Assembly: GCA_034766995.1 (NCBI GenBank)
Contig: CM068318.1
Span: 1,004,501-1,068,500 of the forward strand
DNA: 64,000 bases
Direction: 5' to 3'
Origin: Acanthacorydalis orientalis
Taxonomy: Eukaryota > Arthropoda > Insecta > Megaloptera > Corydalidae
Position 1 is the stretch's first letter; every line of letters begins with the position of its first letter. The notes below the pieces were generated by a model. The model did no database searches. It was not told where the DNA came from and saw only the letters and a program-made list of their open reading frames with translations. Made by a program: the position numbers and the translations under genes. This document shows positions 23,280 through 37,081 of the stretch, in pieces.

Positions 23280-23455
23280 TGATGGGAGTTGTTACAATTG
23301 GGCTTTGATGTTTTATATCACTTTCTGTATTCATCAGACAATGTATCAACTACTTTAATTGTTTCAAAAAAAATCGAGAATAATCTAACATTGTGTAGAT
23401 ACCGTCCAGTTCTGACACATTAGCTAAATTGACTTTCGCAAATGAATTCTAAGTG
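23280..23455. mobile_element. Family R MITE, left end and outer flank
   Basis: The outer block (tgttttatatcactttctgt, then ATTCATCAGACAATGTATC) parallels 14130-14165. It is followed by aataatctaacattgtgtag and cagttctgacacattagcta, the family R left terminus. The core is absent. Confidence 0.6.
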
Positions 23456-26188
23456 TCTTATTAATTCTTCCCTTTCAAAATTGAACACCACCAGAAGTCA
23501 GTTAGAAATTTCTAAGAAGTAACATGAATGGACGGTTGTCGGATTGGTTCTTAGATTTGTTTTATATTAGGAACCCAGATACTTAGAAATAACATATTTT
23601 CAATCGACATTCTAGCGAATAGATAATAAATAAAATGAAATGTAAATAAATCTCAAACAGTAACAATTTCAATCATTTGTTTCCAACAGTAAGAAACATT
23701 TATACTTATTATCGCTTTTTAACTCACTATATTGTAAACTTCTCCGCAATCTTCAACTTGTTATTTTTATTCTTTCGGATTGAAATATAGTATACCATTA
23801 CGGAGCAGTTTAATGGATCTTTAAATTTTCTTCTATCTGCACGTTTTAAAACAATTAGATCGAGTCGAATCGCTTTGAACGTGTTCAAATCGGGAAAAAA
23901 AACGAATAAAACTCGTTACATATAATATCAATTAAAGGTATATAATGTGTACTTTGTATAGAAAATGGAATAATAATTATAGAGTGAACGTGTAAGAAAA
24001 GACAGACATACTGTGTGTTTTCTCGGATTCGAATGTATGAACGAATCGACGGTAAGTGATAAGCGGCAGATTGATTACAAGAAAAATATTGATTTTGAAA
24101 AATCGAACCTATGTAAGTGAACACGAGCGCATCATTATCAGTAATGACATCATTTAAAATGTACCATATCCGAGACAGATGAATTTAAAAAATAAAATAA
24201 ACGGAAAATAAATTAAAAACAAACATTTATTTGTCATTACAGTTAATTACTTAGCCTGGATAAAAATAGACGCGGCGATCATAACGAAAATCGACCAAAA
24301 AAAAAAAATAAAAACCCAACAAGCAACAACAACAACAACGGCAATCCGTTTAACGTAAACAAAGCGCTATAATTATTTTCAACAATTATCAGCGTCGATC
24401 CCGACGTTTGATCTTACGGAAAGACGGATGTCGCTGCAGTAATCTAACGTCTCAAACAGTTAATTTACGAATACTGTATCTAATTTCTACACGAGACACA
24501 AATAGAGAGTGCATGCATCTTAGTCAATGTTGACACGAGACTGTGGTCTCCGTTTGCTCCGGGTGGTTCGAGCACAACGATTGTGACAATTTAAATACCT
24601 CCGGCATGTCATGCCGCTGAAAACGTCTCCATATTTTCGTTTAATTAAACGGAATGATAGATTTGTGTGATTTTATCACGAATGTTTTGAATTTCTCCTG
24701 AATGTGTTGCACGGCAGTAGCTTGTTTCATTAATTTAAACGTACTAATTAGACCTTTTTTAGCCAGGTTCCCGAACGGTTACTTATTAGTAATCTCCCGG
24801 AGCACTTGTCTACGTCAATTATAAATTATCTGCCAGAAAAACATTGGAGATACTTTACGTTCTAAACAACTAACATAAAATATACACTGTGTGTTTTCAT
24901 GTGTGTGAGTCTATGTTGTACACTTTTGTAAATTAAATTTGTCTACTTTTCATTCTTACACAAACCAAACGAAAAAATACTAATGAATTTCACAGTCAAC
25001 AAATTAATGGCCATTAATTAATGAGTACTTTTATTATAAATTATTTTTCTTTCGGTCAGATTTCTTGTTCTTCCACTTTTCAGTGTTTTAATTTCCAATT
25101 TCAATTCTTCCAATTTTCGATTTAAAAAAAAAACACCTTACATATAAAACTCTCATAATGCTGTTTCCAGTAATTGAAACAATTTTATTCTCTCTCACTC
25201 ACTTTATTTAAACAAAGAAACTGTTTTGACATTGATGGTTCAGGTCGCCTTAATCAAGAACGGGAGATCCGTTTCAAAAATTCAACCAATCTTATTGCAA
25301 TAGAAAGATAATTTCAAAAATTTTTGGAAAAAATCATTTCCGATTGAAAAAATCGATATAATTGTCGAACAATTGTTTATTATTTCAGAAAACACACAGT
25401 TTTCCACTATCAACTTTCAACTCTCAATTTTTATCAAGTTAATATACTACACCACATAATATTTTTTTAAACAACTCTGTATTCGATACCAATTCAATGT
25501 AAAAGTTCTATTAATACTTTTTTTAAATTGACAAAAGCTCTTTTCCATACAAAATATTGTATGAAATATCAAAGTTCGTAAACCCATATAAAGTATAATA
25601 TTATTTTATTAAAATTCTCTGAAACGTATCATATTTCATATTCGAAAATTATATTCTCTCAAAGAGAACCTATTTTTAGAAAAAAAAAGTCAACAATTAT
25701 ATAATTGTAAATCGACGACATTCATCAGGAAAATATAACAACCGAACATAAATGAAGCAATTGAACAGACAATTTCCAGGATTAATACCATTAAAACGTA
25801 GATAAAAATAAAATAAAATGGTAACTGGCACAGAAAAAAAAACTATTAAATAAGACGACGGTCATTAAAAGCTAGAGGAATCTTGTTTCGAAGCAAACCA
25901 AATATTTTTCAACACGGTCTGCACTCGAAACCCGAGTTACTTTTCTAAATTAACATAGAGAAAGATATTTACAAACTGAAAAAATAGATCTGTTAAATTA
26001 AACAACCGGTTTTAAAACACAATATCTCATGAAATATTTAAACTCGAATATGTTTTATAAATAAATTATTCATTTAAATAATAAATTCGCTTTTCATCAT
26101 ATCACTAGTTCGTATCAAGTACATGTAAATTTCATCAATTTTAAATACATAAAATATTTTAACTCTGTGTTTTAATAAATATATGATT

Positions 26189-26192
<4 letters not shown>
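23456..26192. other. Long gene-free AT-rich stretch
   Basis: Nothing recognised over 2.7 kb except an AAC triplet run near 24320-24340 and A-runs. The 24400-24800 part is less AT-rich and could be a conserved non-coding element, but I see no motif to support that. Confidence 0.55.

Positions 26193-26236
<44 letters not shown>
26193..26236. repeat. (TA)n microsatellite
   Basis: About 44 bp of TA. Confidence 0.96.
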
Positions 26237-26238
<2 letters not shown>

Positions 26239-26383
26239 ATTTCATAATTTAATATAATAATAATCATACAGTTTGTATTATTAAATAGTTATATGAAAAA
26301 ATTATGATAATGTACGAGATATAAAATTCAGGTTTACATTTAATTTAAAAAAATGTTATTATTGTTGTAAAAGCTGTACACAA

Positions 26384-26386
<3 letters not shown>

Positions 26387-26437
<51 letters not shown>

Positions 26438-26455
26438 ATATTATATATATATATA
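26387..26455. repeat. (TA)n microsatellite with TATG interruption
   Basis: A TA run, a GTATGTA interruption, then TA again. Confidence 0.95.
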
Positions 26456-26654
26456 ATTATAAGCTTTTAGAATATTGTAGTAATTAATTTTATTAAATTA
26501 TTAAATAATCGAGGTAGAACTGAACAATAAGATGTGAAAGAACAGTTTTTTCATACAATAATATTTTGTAATTATTTCAATATAGAGGATAATTAATTTT
26601 TTTGAAATACTGAAAAAGATGAAAAAACTGTTTTTCCGTATTTTTGAAATACGG

Positions 26655-26656
<2 letters not shown>

Positions 26657-26702
<46 letters not shown>
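26657..26702. repeat. (TA)n microsatellite
   Basis: About 46 bp of TA. The flanks (gaaatacggaaatatata and an earlier TTGAAATACTGAAAA) are themselves partly duplicated just upstream. Confidence 0.96.
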
Positions 26703-26704
<2 letters not shown>

Positions 26705-27061
26705 TAATTAATTTTTTTGTCATCCACATAAAATATATAAAATCCCTTTTCAAAGCTCATATACCTGGTATTCTTTAAAGGAATGAAAATTTCAGGAAAA
26801 TAATGTTTTTATAATATCAGACCTGCTATTAGCAATTCGATGAAGATACTTAAAAATAATTTTACTCGTCTGTTCACTAAATAAAGCTTATTAAGAATAT
26901 GCGCAATGACGAAGAATAATAACTGACAATACGAAGTTTGGCAATTTAATTTCCAATTGACACAATGAAAATAAACACAGAAAAACATTATAAAAATACA
27001 CTTTATTCGACGATCCATTCGTTTGTCATATTTTAGATATGACTTTTTTGCGGAAAAACAT
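26703..27061. other. Gene-free AT-rich stretch
   Basis: A minus-strand 69-codon frame at 26809-27018 is hydrophobic but matches nothing. Confidence 0.5.
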
Positions 27062-27180
27062 TTTATTCACTTTCACAGATTAATTTCTCTCTCATCAAGC
27101 AAACAATAAACCTCTATCACACACATTAAATAAATAATTATTGATCATACTTAAATGTTGATTATTCGCAGATTGTTGTC
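27062..27180. mobile_element. Probable diverged family R MITE
   Basis: ttcactttcacagattaatt, then ctctctcatcaagcaaacaa, then TTATTGATCATACTTAAATGTTGATTATTCGCAG follow the family R order (terminal TTCACTTTCACAAATT, CTCATTC-ACAAAC, GATCA core), with divergence. Confidence 0.45.
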
Positions 27181-27827
27181 AACTCTTAAGACATCTCTAC
27201 GTAAATTATTTTATTTTTCACGTCAGCGAACACTAAAACTCTTGTACAGACATTTTGTAAATCTTTGACAAATTTTCTACCGGTTTTTGCATAACGAACG
27301 TCTACTTAAGTCTGCTTTGATTTGATGTTTCCTTATTCCATGTTTGGAATAACGAAGTATCAAATCACAGGAGATTTAAATGTTCTAATTATATGTTTTT
27401 ATACTTGTGATTAAGTTGATGTAGTATCTTGGCCATTTTTATTCTGATAAATCATTTAAAATATTTCTAATGCAATAATACAGAATGTAAGACTACGATA
27501 TAAAAAAATAGAATGTATGAATACCTATGAGATGTTTTTTTTTAAAAAAATAAAACGATTTTTAAACTAATCCATTTTTTTTAAAAAAAAACAACGTTTC
27601 GAAACAATCTAAATAATGTAATGATCTGGCATGGGGGATGAACATTCAAATGATTCATCAAGATCTCGATAAATACTTAAATGAAATCATGAAAATACAA
27701 CTCACTCAATTCGTTTTAGACTCGTTATCCATCTATCATTTTAAATGAATTGATAAGAATCAGCGTGCGAGTCTAATAGAAAAGTGTAGTGTTTGTATCG
27801 TACCTAGTTTGAGTTTGCCATGTTTAT
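27181..27827. other. Gene-free AT-rich stretch with two T/A palindromic tracts
   Basis: T9A7 at 27535-27550 and T8A9 at 27575-27591 lie only about 25 bp apart. No gene. Confidence 0.6.
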
Positions 27828-27960
27828 TCATTTTCATAAATTAATTCTTCTCTGACCTCACGAAATATAAAAGTTTTTATAAGCAGAAATGTTCTTTTGA
27901 TTATTGCTCATATGTATTTTCATGGCGATGACATCATCTTCAGTTCTTTGAATCTTAATT
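27828..27960. mobile_element. Family R MITE (copy)
   Basis: attcattttcataaattaat, then CTTCTCTGACCTCACGAAA, then ttgattattgctcatatgta, then ggcgatgacatcatcttcag follow the family consensus order (TTCACAAATTAATTC, TCTCATTC, ATTGTTGCTCAT, CGATGACATCATCTTCA). Confidence 0.6.
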
Positions 27961-28970
27961 TCTCTAACAATTAAATATTTTGTATCGTTGTGATTTGAAG
28001 TTTTAAATAAAAAACATTTCCTCGTAAGAAAAGTATTTATTTTTTAATAAAAACAAATAGAACCTGACTCGAAAACCACTTGTACTATTTAGCGGTATAA
28101 ATGTCCATTAAATATTTTATCCGATCTAATGAAAGGAAACACACTTCATTGACCATAAAGTATTATACAAAATACTGTATTGAATTGTACACAATCTGTA
28201 TTTTCTCTATACAGGCTATTATTTTCTATACCAATGTCAAATAAAATTCAGTGTTACATATTTTCAACGAGTTCACATAATCACTAGTTGTCAAGATTAC
28301 TTTGCGTTATTATTCTAACAATTTGCATACAGTAGCAAGGAAAGTCAGTCTGCTCTACTTTGAATATTTATATTTTATTCTTATTGGATTCTTTTTTTTG
28401 ATTTCGAGTGATCGGTTTTATTATTATAAAAGAGATGTTTATTTTTTAATACATTTTCTGAGAGTGTGGCTAAACGTACTGGCATAAATGGTTTATCACT
28501 CAGACTCACATAATTTTTTTCCGAATTAAAAATGTCCATTAATTGATTATGAATGATTTTCGATTATTTTTTATGTGCGTTATGGAATGAATGGAAATCA
28601 ATTTCTAAAATTATTCCCGAAATTAACCCTTTGTTCATTTCTTCTACACAAAACTTATCATTCTGTTTGTACTTTTTTTAATCTTCTATATCTGTGTTCC
28701 TGTTCTAAACATTTAGTTCTTGTTTTATTCAGTATATTTTATTCATTATGCATCTTACATGTCTACTCAATCCCAGTGTTTTCAATAACTGTACTTATTT
28801 TTATTCCATTTACAAGTTTTGTCCAATCAAGATTATGTATTTTACTAGTCTAGATCATTTTATATTCATATTTTCTTAATCTCTCTGAGAGTATAAGAGT
28901 TTTAAATTCTTATACCGTGTGGTATTCAGACATTCAGGTACACAGCGTCAGAATTAAGGATGATCCGAAT
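27961..28970. other. Gene-free AT-rich stretch
   Basis: T-rich plus-strand frames at 28302-28487 and 28575-28853 read F/L/Y-rich peptides typical of T-rich DNA. No gene recognised. Confidence 0.55.
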
Positions 28971-29000
28971 TCTAGTGTACGAATTATGTTCGGGTGCTAA
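28971..29000. mobile_element. Probable lone M1 mariner terminus
   Basis: ctagtgtacgaattatgttc, then GGGTGC, resembles the M1 end seen at 5728 (ttagatgtacgaattaattc, then GGTGCC). No internal M1 sequence follows. The block just downstream (29010-29040) matches 7405-7435, which also lies beside an M1 fragment. Confidence 0.4.
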
Positions 29001-29524
29001 TTGCTTTCATTGGTTGACACGCCCTTAAATTTCAAATAACTAACTAACTTACATTATATACCTGTGATAATTGATCTCATATCTTCGTACACTCAAAAAT
29101 TCCCGACAAAAACAAACCGAAACAACTCTTTTAAAAAAGAAAAACAGATTCAAAAATCTCCATCTGTTCGAAAATTATAATTCGGTGTTAATGTGTGTGT
29201 GCGTATGTCAAAATAAACAAAATAATCGTATAAACATGTATATCTAAACAATATATGTGAACGAAGGAATGTGTGAGGGAAAAACGGAAGAAAAAAAGCA
29301 ATATTTTAATCATGTAAAGCCACTGTCTACTAAAAACTAACAGACCTCATTTAACACATCCCTCTCTCTTTCTGTGTGTGTGCATGCCAAGTGTTTAAAA
29401 ATATATGTATAAATCTAACTAACTCGAATGTCAGACAGGTGGCAAACTAAGACTAAATATAGACTGCGTCGTTCACATAAAACAATGGCAGAATAAAACA
29501 AATCGTTGTTGGAACGAGGTATGA

Positions 29525-29529
<5 letters not shown>
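29001..29529. other. AT-rich stretch with a dispersed repeat near 29010-29040
   Basis: gttgacacgcccttaaattt corresponds to gtcgatacgcccttaaatct at about 7407. There is no gene; a GT run lies near 29375. Confidence 0.5.
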
Positions 29530-29569
<40 letters not shown>

Positions 29570-29579
29570 TGTATGTATG
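29530..29579. repeat. (TA)n(TGTA)n microsatellite
   Basis: About 37 bp of TA ending in GCATGTATGTATGTA. Confidence 0.95.
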
Positions 29580-29989
29580 TATAAACAATAGTAAAAAAAA
29601 GTGTAACTTAAAAAGAGAAATCCGATTGCGTCGAACGGACTGGAATCGAAAAAACGACTCCTTAACAATTTGTTGTTACCTGTTGAAGTGTGTTTCCAAA
29701 GAAAGAATTATACGAGTCCGTCTAATTACGTTTTAATAATATGACGAGATTATGTTAGTAATTTCAAGCCCAGAAGAAAACATTCCTGTAGTAAATTGTG
29801 CTGATGTCATTTCGGTCGCAATTATCTCAACAGTCGGACCGTTTCGTTTTTGAACGTACCGGTAGATGATCGGATTCCTTTGTGGTCAAGTTCTTTTCAA
29901 TTTAATGATTTAATTTCAGACGGTATTACCAATATGGTAAAAAATTAATAGTCTCATCCGAATGCATATATGTACATACACATACACAA
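29580..29989. other. Gene-free stretch
   Basis: The open frame at 29506-29736 runs through the TA array and is not supported. Confidence 0.55.
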
Positions 29990-30010
29990 ATATATATATA
30001 TATATATATA
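29990..30010. repeat. (TA)n microsatellite, short
   Basis: About 21 bp of TA. Confidence 0.9.
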
Positions 30011-30426
30011 CACTGAATGCTTCAATAAATACTTTGTCTTCTATCGGTTGTCGTCTTTCCCACTCGTTCACTTAACCCGTATAATAAAATTATCTCGTCC
30101 CTTTTATTTCAGCAAACTAGAACACGTTTGCCAGACTAGTGTCATGTTTTTTGTATTGCACTTTTCTTCAATGTTAAAATTGTTTTTCGAGATAAGTGCC
30201 GCCCCCTTACTGTATTCTCTAATACACTAACGTTTTCTTACTCGACTGGTATCAATTTATTTATATTTTTTTTCATAATCACTTCTCAACTATGTCACAT
30301 ACATTACTTCTCTTTTTATGAATATGTGAGCGAACACACAAGTACAGATGGATGGCTGACTGAATGGGAAAAATGAACGAGATAATATTTTCGTTAGATA
30401 TTGTGTGAGTTTTAGTTTAATATTTG

Positions 30427-30459
<33 letters not shown>
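30427..30459. repeat. Compound (TA)n(GA)n microsatellite
   Basis: A short TA run joins a GA run at a shared A, in the same polarity as 17570. Confidence 0.95.
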
Positions 30460-30877
30460 AAGAATAAAATGTATTCGAAATTTATGAAAAAGACAGGGTT
30501 TGAATCGTTTGGACTAGAAAGTTTTGGAAGTGGTTTTCATACAGCAGTGGATTGAAATAGGCTGATGATGATATATATTATTATAACGAAATACTGATTA
30601 ATTTTTTTTTAAGAACATTAAATCGATTCACTTAGATTATTGGTTCTCAAAAAAGACGTACTGCTCCTCAGTGGAAGATATTAGAAAATATTTGAAAGAG
30701 TTTGGATTAATTTTACATGAAGAGACGTGACAAGGTGAAACGTATGGCAAAAATATAAAATAAAAACTATTTTTTAGAAAAGTATTTATCTTTATCGTCT
30801 TAATTCAACAATTCGAAAAACAATCAGTGTTATAAATATTTGTTTTTTTTTCTAGAATAACCAGAATGAAATATCGT
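30460..30877. other. Gene-free AT-rich stretch
   Basis: No gene or repeat recognised. Confidence 0.55.
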
Positions 30878-30975
30878 GAATGAAAATGTTCAATAATTGA
30901 CTACTGATCACCTTTGATTGTTGTTTATGCTCATTTCGATAGAGAAGCAATCATGCTTTGTGCGATGTAAACAGG
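30878..30975. mobile_element. Family R MITE core (partial)
   Basis: aaatgttcaataattgacta, then ctttgattgttgtttatgct, then CATTTCGATAGAGAAGCAATCATG matches the family R core. Confidence 0.6.
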
Positions 30976-31045
30976 AAAAAAACAGATCACAATTATAAAA
31001 TACACGTCTTTCAGATTCTTGAAAATAATTGTTTGTAACAATATA

Positions 31046-31180
31046 ATTATGACACTGGGACTAAATTAATTTTCATAAATCGATTCTTTTCTCATTCAAC
31101 AATCCGCAAGGAAAATTTTAATCAAAAATGATCAATAAATCAGAAAATCTATTAAAATCTGATTTAAGCTCATAAACACA
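31046..31180. mobile_element. Family R MITE left half (partial)
   Basis: tgacactgggactaaattaa, then ttttcataaatcgattcttt, then tctcattcaacaatccgcaa, then ATCAAAAATGATCAATAAATC: terminus, subterminal and core blocks are in family order. It lies about 70 bp after another partial copy in the same orientation. Confidence 0.65.
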
Positions 31181-32111
31181 CAATAATATATCAAATATCT
31201 CTTCATTTATTCTAGCAAAATTCATTTAAAATAATCTGAATTATAGTAACATAGATATACAAATTAACAAGAGACTAATATCAATAAAAGTTTGTTTACA
31301 ACATTTTCAGATTGAATAAACATCTGACTAGATTTTTTAAGATGTAGAGAAAAAATAAAATAAATGAAAACAAATCTATTAATATTATACAATGAGATTA
31401 ATTATTAACTGGAGACTTTTCGGTTAGTATTTAATAGATTATAGTTGAAGGAACCATTATTTCTCAAGCCTATTCTTATATTCGAAACGTGTTCAAATGT
31501 CAAACAAATTAAATACAAAAAAAATCAACAAGCACACATCAACTATTTCTTAATATGAAACAATGTTATATATTTATTATCGAGGCAGTGGGATCTATAA
31601 TTACATGAATGCGTGAATAGTTCGACAGTTTGCTGTTAGCGTGTGTGAAGTGCATCGATCGATTAATACTGAAGTCGGTTCGAGGAGGGGAAACACTTCA
31701 CTTTCATACACAATTTGTTACTTTTCCGTATGAAAATGTGTAGTTCGACAATGAAGTGGTCATAACATAAAGAGAAATATTATCGTTCGATCAGAAAATA
31801 TTCACATAAATAACGACATCGGTGTACAATTCATGAAGGATGTTTGCATGACTCCAATGGAAAAAGGGGTGTTCGTTCCTTTAACGATTTGTATAATACG
31901 TTCGTTGTTTCGACAGTTACAAATATGAACTGTTTATAAGGAAACGAAACGACTTTCTTTATGAAAATGGACACACTGTCCCTAAAATAATCGATCATAA
32001 TTCTAAACATTTTTTTTTCACAGAAATAAAAAGGGGATTCATTAATAAAAGTAGACTGGATTTGAATCGATATGTTAGCTTTGTCTTGTAATGAATGTTA
32101 TTTCTATAATG
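31181..32111. other. Gene-free AT-rich stretch
   Basis: No supported gene or repeat. Confidence 0.55.
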
Positions 32112-32114
32112 TAT

Positions 32115-32170
<56 letters not shown>
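32112..32170. repeat. (TA)n(TGTA)n microsatellite
   Basis: TACA/TA/TGTA organisation, roughly palindromic around the TA core. Confidence 0.95.
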
Positions 32171-32434
32171 ATATTACTGTTTGAAAATTGGCACGGACAC
32201 AAGGTAGAAAAAACAGTACTAATAAATAAAAAGACGGATAATAATTACATCTTGACTTTTATTTTAAACATCACTTTTTTCCACTATGTACTACGAAAAC
32301 AAACGGATCTTTTTTTATCTATTTATGTTGCAAAGTTATTCAAAAATAACTGTAAACAAGTTTTTTTTAATCCGTTTATTGCATTTTAAATGTGTAGGAG
32401 TTGGAATTTGCACCGAGTGTAATAGCAGTTTTAC

Positions 32435-32441
<7 letters not shown>

Positions 32442-32489
<48 letters not shown>
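32442..32489. repeat. Compound (TA)n(GA)n microsatellite
   Basis: TA at 32442-32473 followed directly by GA to 32489. Confidence 0.95.
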
Positions 32490-32895
32490 AGTATGTGTGT
32501 GTATGTGGGTTATTGACCTACGTTATATCCAAAAAAACTACACATCAATCCGTCTAATCATAATAATTACATTTTGATAATTCGAAAGTGTATTTTCTGA
32601 AATTATAGACTGATAGTACGAGATTCAGTTTCGAACTGAATTTCAATACAAAATTTACACATAGAAAAAACTATTCTGTTTCTCAACATACAACACTTAA
32701 ACGCTTTGTTTGTCAAAAATAAACATGCTTATTATATTTGACAACATACCAAATATTTAATGATTTACAACGTTTTATTCCTTTTGAATATTCCTCTAGC
32801 ACTGTTATTTTTCTTGTTTAGCCATGAAGTCTTTTCGACCGAATAATTTTCTTTCTTCACGCTACAATCTTCTATAAAAGATCCATTGAAATTCT

Positions 32896-32898
<3 letters not shown>
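32490..32898. other. Gene-free AT-rich stretch
   Basis: No gene or repeat recognised. Confidence 0.55.
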
Positions 32899-32956
<58 letters not shown>

Positions 32957-32962
32957 ATATAT
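32899..32962. repeat. (TA)n microsatellite
   Basis: About 45 bp of pure TA then TATG-interrupted TA. Confidence 0.95.
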
Positions 32963-33311
32963 TCATATTTCTATTCATATTCGTTATTATTTCCCGGAAA
33001 CGGACCGTAAATAAATATTTGAATGCCAAATTGTGTTATATAAGGATTGACAAATCGTTTCGAAATCAATTGTCGTTGTTTTTTTCTTCATTCGGATTGT
33101 TATAGAACACAAACTTAATTTTTAAACTGTATTGAAGGTTTTAAGATATTTAATTTAGAAAAGGAACAGATTTATTTCTAGCTAAATTTGTTCGTTTAAA
33201 TAAAATGCCACTTTAATATTTTGTTTAGTTTCTGAAAAATAGTATCTTCAATATCTATTCATAGCAGAATTAATTCCAAAATACTCCAATAACAAATATA
33301 ACTTTTAACAT

Positions 33312-33486
33312 CGGATCTGAATTCACTTTCAAGAATTCATTTTCACTTCTCATATGCTACGTTTTTTACGATTAAAATATTCCATAATTAAATAATAACT
33401 CGTTTTTAATAATAGCTCACGAACGAAAATACAGAAGAATCTTTTATAGTGTATGAAGAATGAAAATTCATTTGTGAGAATATAAT
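33312..33486. mobile_element. Family R MITE (copy)
   Basis: Left ctgaattcactttcaagaat, then TCATTTTCACTTCTCATATGC. Right side gaatgaaaattcatttgtga. The two sides are inverted relative to each other, as expected for the family; the centre is diverged. Confidence 0.55.

Positions 33487-34498
<1,012 letters not shown>

Positions 34499-34532
<34 letters not shown>
34499..34532. repeat. (TA)n microsatellite
   Basis: About 34 bp of TA. Confidence 0.95.
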
Positions 34533-34536
<4 letters not shown>

Positions 34537-35483
34537 AAATGAAAATACTGAAAGTCTAGTTCGTAAGAATTTTTTTATAAGAGAAAAATATACATAAGAA
34601 CATTAACACACGAACAAACATACAAAAACAAAAATCTTGTAAATTGTACAATGAACTTCGACACAAGAAAATACAATAAAAAGGTATATAAAAAAGTCGA
34701 AAGAGGAATGACTGGATCGTGAGACATGTTTGTAAAGTTTTGTGAAGACAGCATCGCTGAAAAGGTCGACTATTCTACACAAATATATATTTTTATCTGG
34801 GAATATATTCGATAGAAGTACAAAAGTTCCTCCTCAATTGTTTATAAAACTGTCGATCGAGTCAATCTGTTGTTGTTATCGAATAGAAATTAAATCAATT
34901 TGTGAGCTAGTTGTAACATTTTCGTTATTAGTGGATGCTAGTAAAATAAACTGTATGGAAAACTTGATGGACATTAATTTAATCCAGTTTATTTTCATTT
35001 ATCCGCCGTGTTGAATAAAATCGAGTGCTAATAATAATGTGATTATTTTCAGTAATGTACGATAATGAATATTTATGAATGTGTGTTGATTAATATGTGA
35101 TAGTTACAATGTTGAATTGGTATAAATGTATATTAATTAAAAATATATAAAAATCTTAATGATTCCATTTATTTCTCCCTGTAAAATATTACCAGCTGAA
35201 TTGATAAATGAACCGTTTTCACTAGGGACATGTTTGGATTATTTTTTACATGTTTCTATTTGACATAAAACATTACACTAAAAATGTGAATTTTCATAAT
35301 TTATTCAATTAATACTCATGGCGGTATTTAAATCCACAATGAAACAGAATTACACGTTTTTATAATTTTTTAATGTGCGATAGGTTTTATAACAAATTTG
35401 GTTTCATTCCTCTATTTATATTTACTATTGAATCTTTCACCTAAAAAAAATGTATTTTTGATTTTAAGCTCTCTTTAACAAAA
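34533..35483. other. Gene-free AT-rich stretch
   Basis: A 90-codon plus frame at 34742-35014 matches no family I recognise. Confidence 0.5.
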
Positions 35484-35735
35484 CTATTTGGTGTAGAAAT
35501 TAATCGTGTGTTTTAATTAAAAATATGTTCTCAATGTCTTGGGATTTTGAAATACCAATCATAACATTTAAAAACACTGTATAATTTGTCCAAGAAATTG
35601 GTGTAACCGCGCAAAATAGTAAAAAAAAGATAGCGCCCGAAAAGCAGCATATTAGGTATTGCAAAATTTTCGCATTCCTGTTAAAAAAATACGGCCGAAA
35701 CAGCACGAGTGATTTAATCGATTTCATTTATTTGA
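35484..35735 (+). mobile_element. Mariner family M1, 5' part only
   Basis: It starts with tatttggtgtagaaattaat, then CGTGTG, a degenerate M1 end. The leader attttgaaataccaatcata, then ACATTTAAAAACACTGTATAAT, matches other M1 copies. At about 35638-35705 a frame reads EKQHIRYCKIFAFLLKK, the typical start of a mariner transposase (cf. xxxHIRxxxLxEFxxG). The element breaks off about 60 bp later without a 3' end, so it is truncated. Confidence 0.75.
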
Positions 35736-36293
35736 AAAAACTAAAAGTTTTTTATATGGATCTCTAAATGTGAATTCATTGCCGTAGAGCGTTGATTCCA
35801 TGTAATTAAAAAAAAAAAATAAAATTGAATACTTAACTCAAAAATAATATTTTTTTTAGAAATGAAGGTATGAATATTTATGACTTTTAAGACAATCTAT
35901 TCACTGTTGAACTGAATATCGATCTAACTTCAAACAAAACAATACATATTGATAATGCAATTCATAACACGGTAAAAAGAACACCGAATCTTGAATACAA
36001 TTCCAAGCGTCCATATATATATGAGACAAAACCCACGGACACACAAATTCATTTCTTGCGATAAGGTAGCAAACGAAATACATATGTATTTTATATTATC
36101 TCGGTGTAAAGCGTCATAGAAGTATGGTATATGGTACAATAAGGACGACACAAGATATAGAAACGTGCATCACGAGGTTATTACTACATTTGTTTTGCTG
36201 AACAGGTGTGTCCCGTTGTGCGGATAAAAAGGGAACGCTCGTGAGATATGAAGAGATGATAAAAATTGATGTTTAAATATGATGTAATTTCGT
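35736..36293. other. Gene-free stretch
   Basis: Minus-strand frames at 35901-36151 have no recognised product. Confidence 0.5.
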
Positions 36294-36308
36294 CATATAT
36301 ATGTATAT

Positions 36309-36390
<82 letters not shown>
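36294..36390. repeat. (TA)n array with TACA/TATG interruptions
   Basis: About 97 bp of imperfect TA. Confidence 0.95.
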
Positions 36391-36490
36391 CTCCTAATTT
36401 TATTTATTTGAATTAAATGCATGTTTGTTTATTTGAATTGAAACACAATTCAGATGAATTGCACGTATTTGATTATTTATTTAATCCATT

Positions 36491-36494
36491 AATA

Positions 36495-36559
<65 letters not shown>

Positions 36560-36560
36560 G

Positions 36561-36638
<78 letters not shown>

Positions 36639-36684
36639 TATATATATATCTATCTGTATATCTATATATATATATATATATATA
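36491..36684. repeat. Very long imperfect (TA)n array, about 190 bp
   Basis: TA runs separated by a few TATG, TCTG, AAAT and TCTA interruptions. It is the longest TA-type array in the window and lies only 100 bp from the previous one. Every overlapping frame on either strand (YIYIYI) is an artefact. Confidence 0.97.
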
Positions 36685-37000
36685 CACATGTACACACATT
36701 ACTAATTAGCAATTTATTTTCATAATTGATAAACAAATCGATTATCGTTAAATCGAATAAAAGAGATTATATATTGAAAACGATGCACGCTTAATTAGTC
36801 AATGACTAATGAACAATTAACAGAGGATTATGAAGTTAAGAAAATATAGAAATTAATTCGGAAAATTCGAAAAGTTTCAATATCTCATTTTCAGAACAAA
36901 CAATGTTTGTGTTATTAATTTTTAAAACATTCTAAGATCTACGCCTGTTGAGTATTTAAGGAAACAAATTCATTAAACAATTAAAAAATTGTATATTTTA
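36685..37000. other. Gene-free stretch
   Basis: No feature recognised. Confidence 0.55.
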
Positions 37001-37081
37001 CATATATACATACATGTGTATATATATATATATATATATACACTCACATATATATATATATATATATATACATATATATAA
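37001..37081. repeat. Imperfect (TA)n/(CA) array
   Basis: Two TA runs separated by CACTCACA. Confidence 0.94.

Noticed and set aside
23176..23358. 60-codon frame with an ATG start and complex composition
   Set aside because: Its second half coincides with a repeat block shared with 14130-14165, so it is probably repeat-derived.
36481..36699. Open frames encoding YIYIYI peptides, here and at many other TA arrays
   Set aside because: TA repeats contain no stop in the frame that alternates TAT and ATA, so these frames stay open on both strands. They reflect the repeat, not genes.
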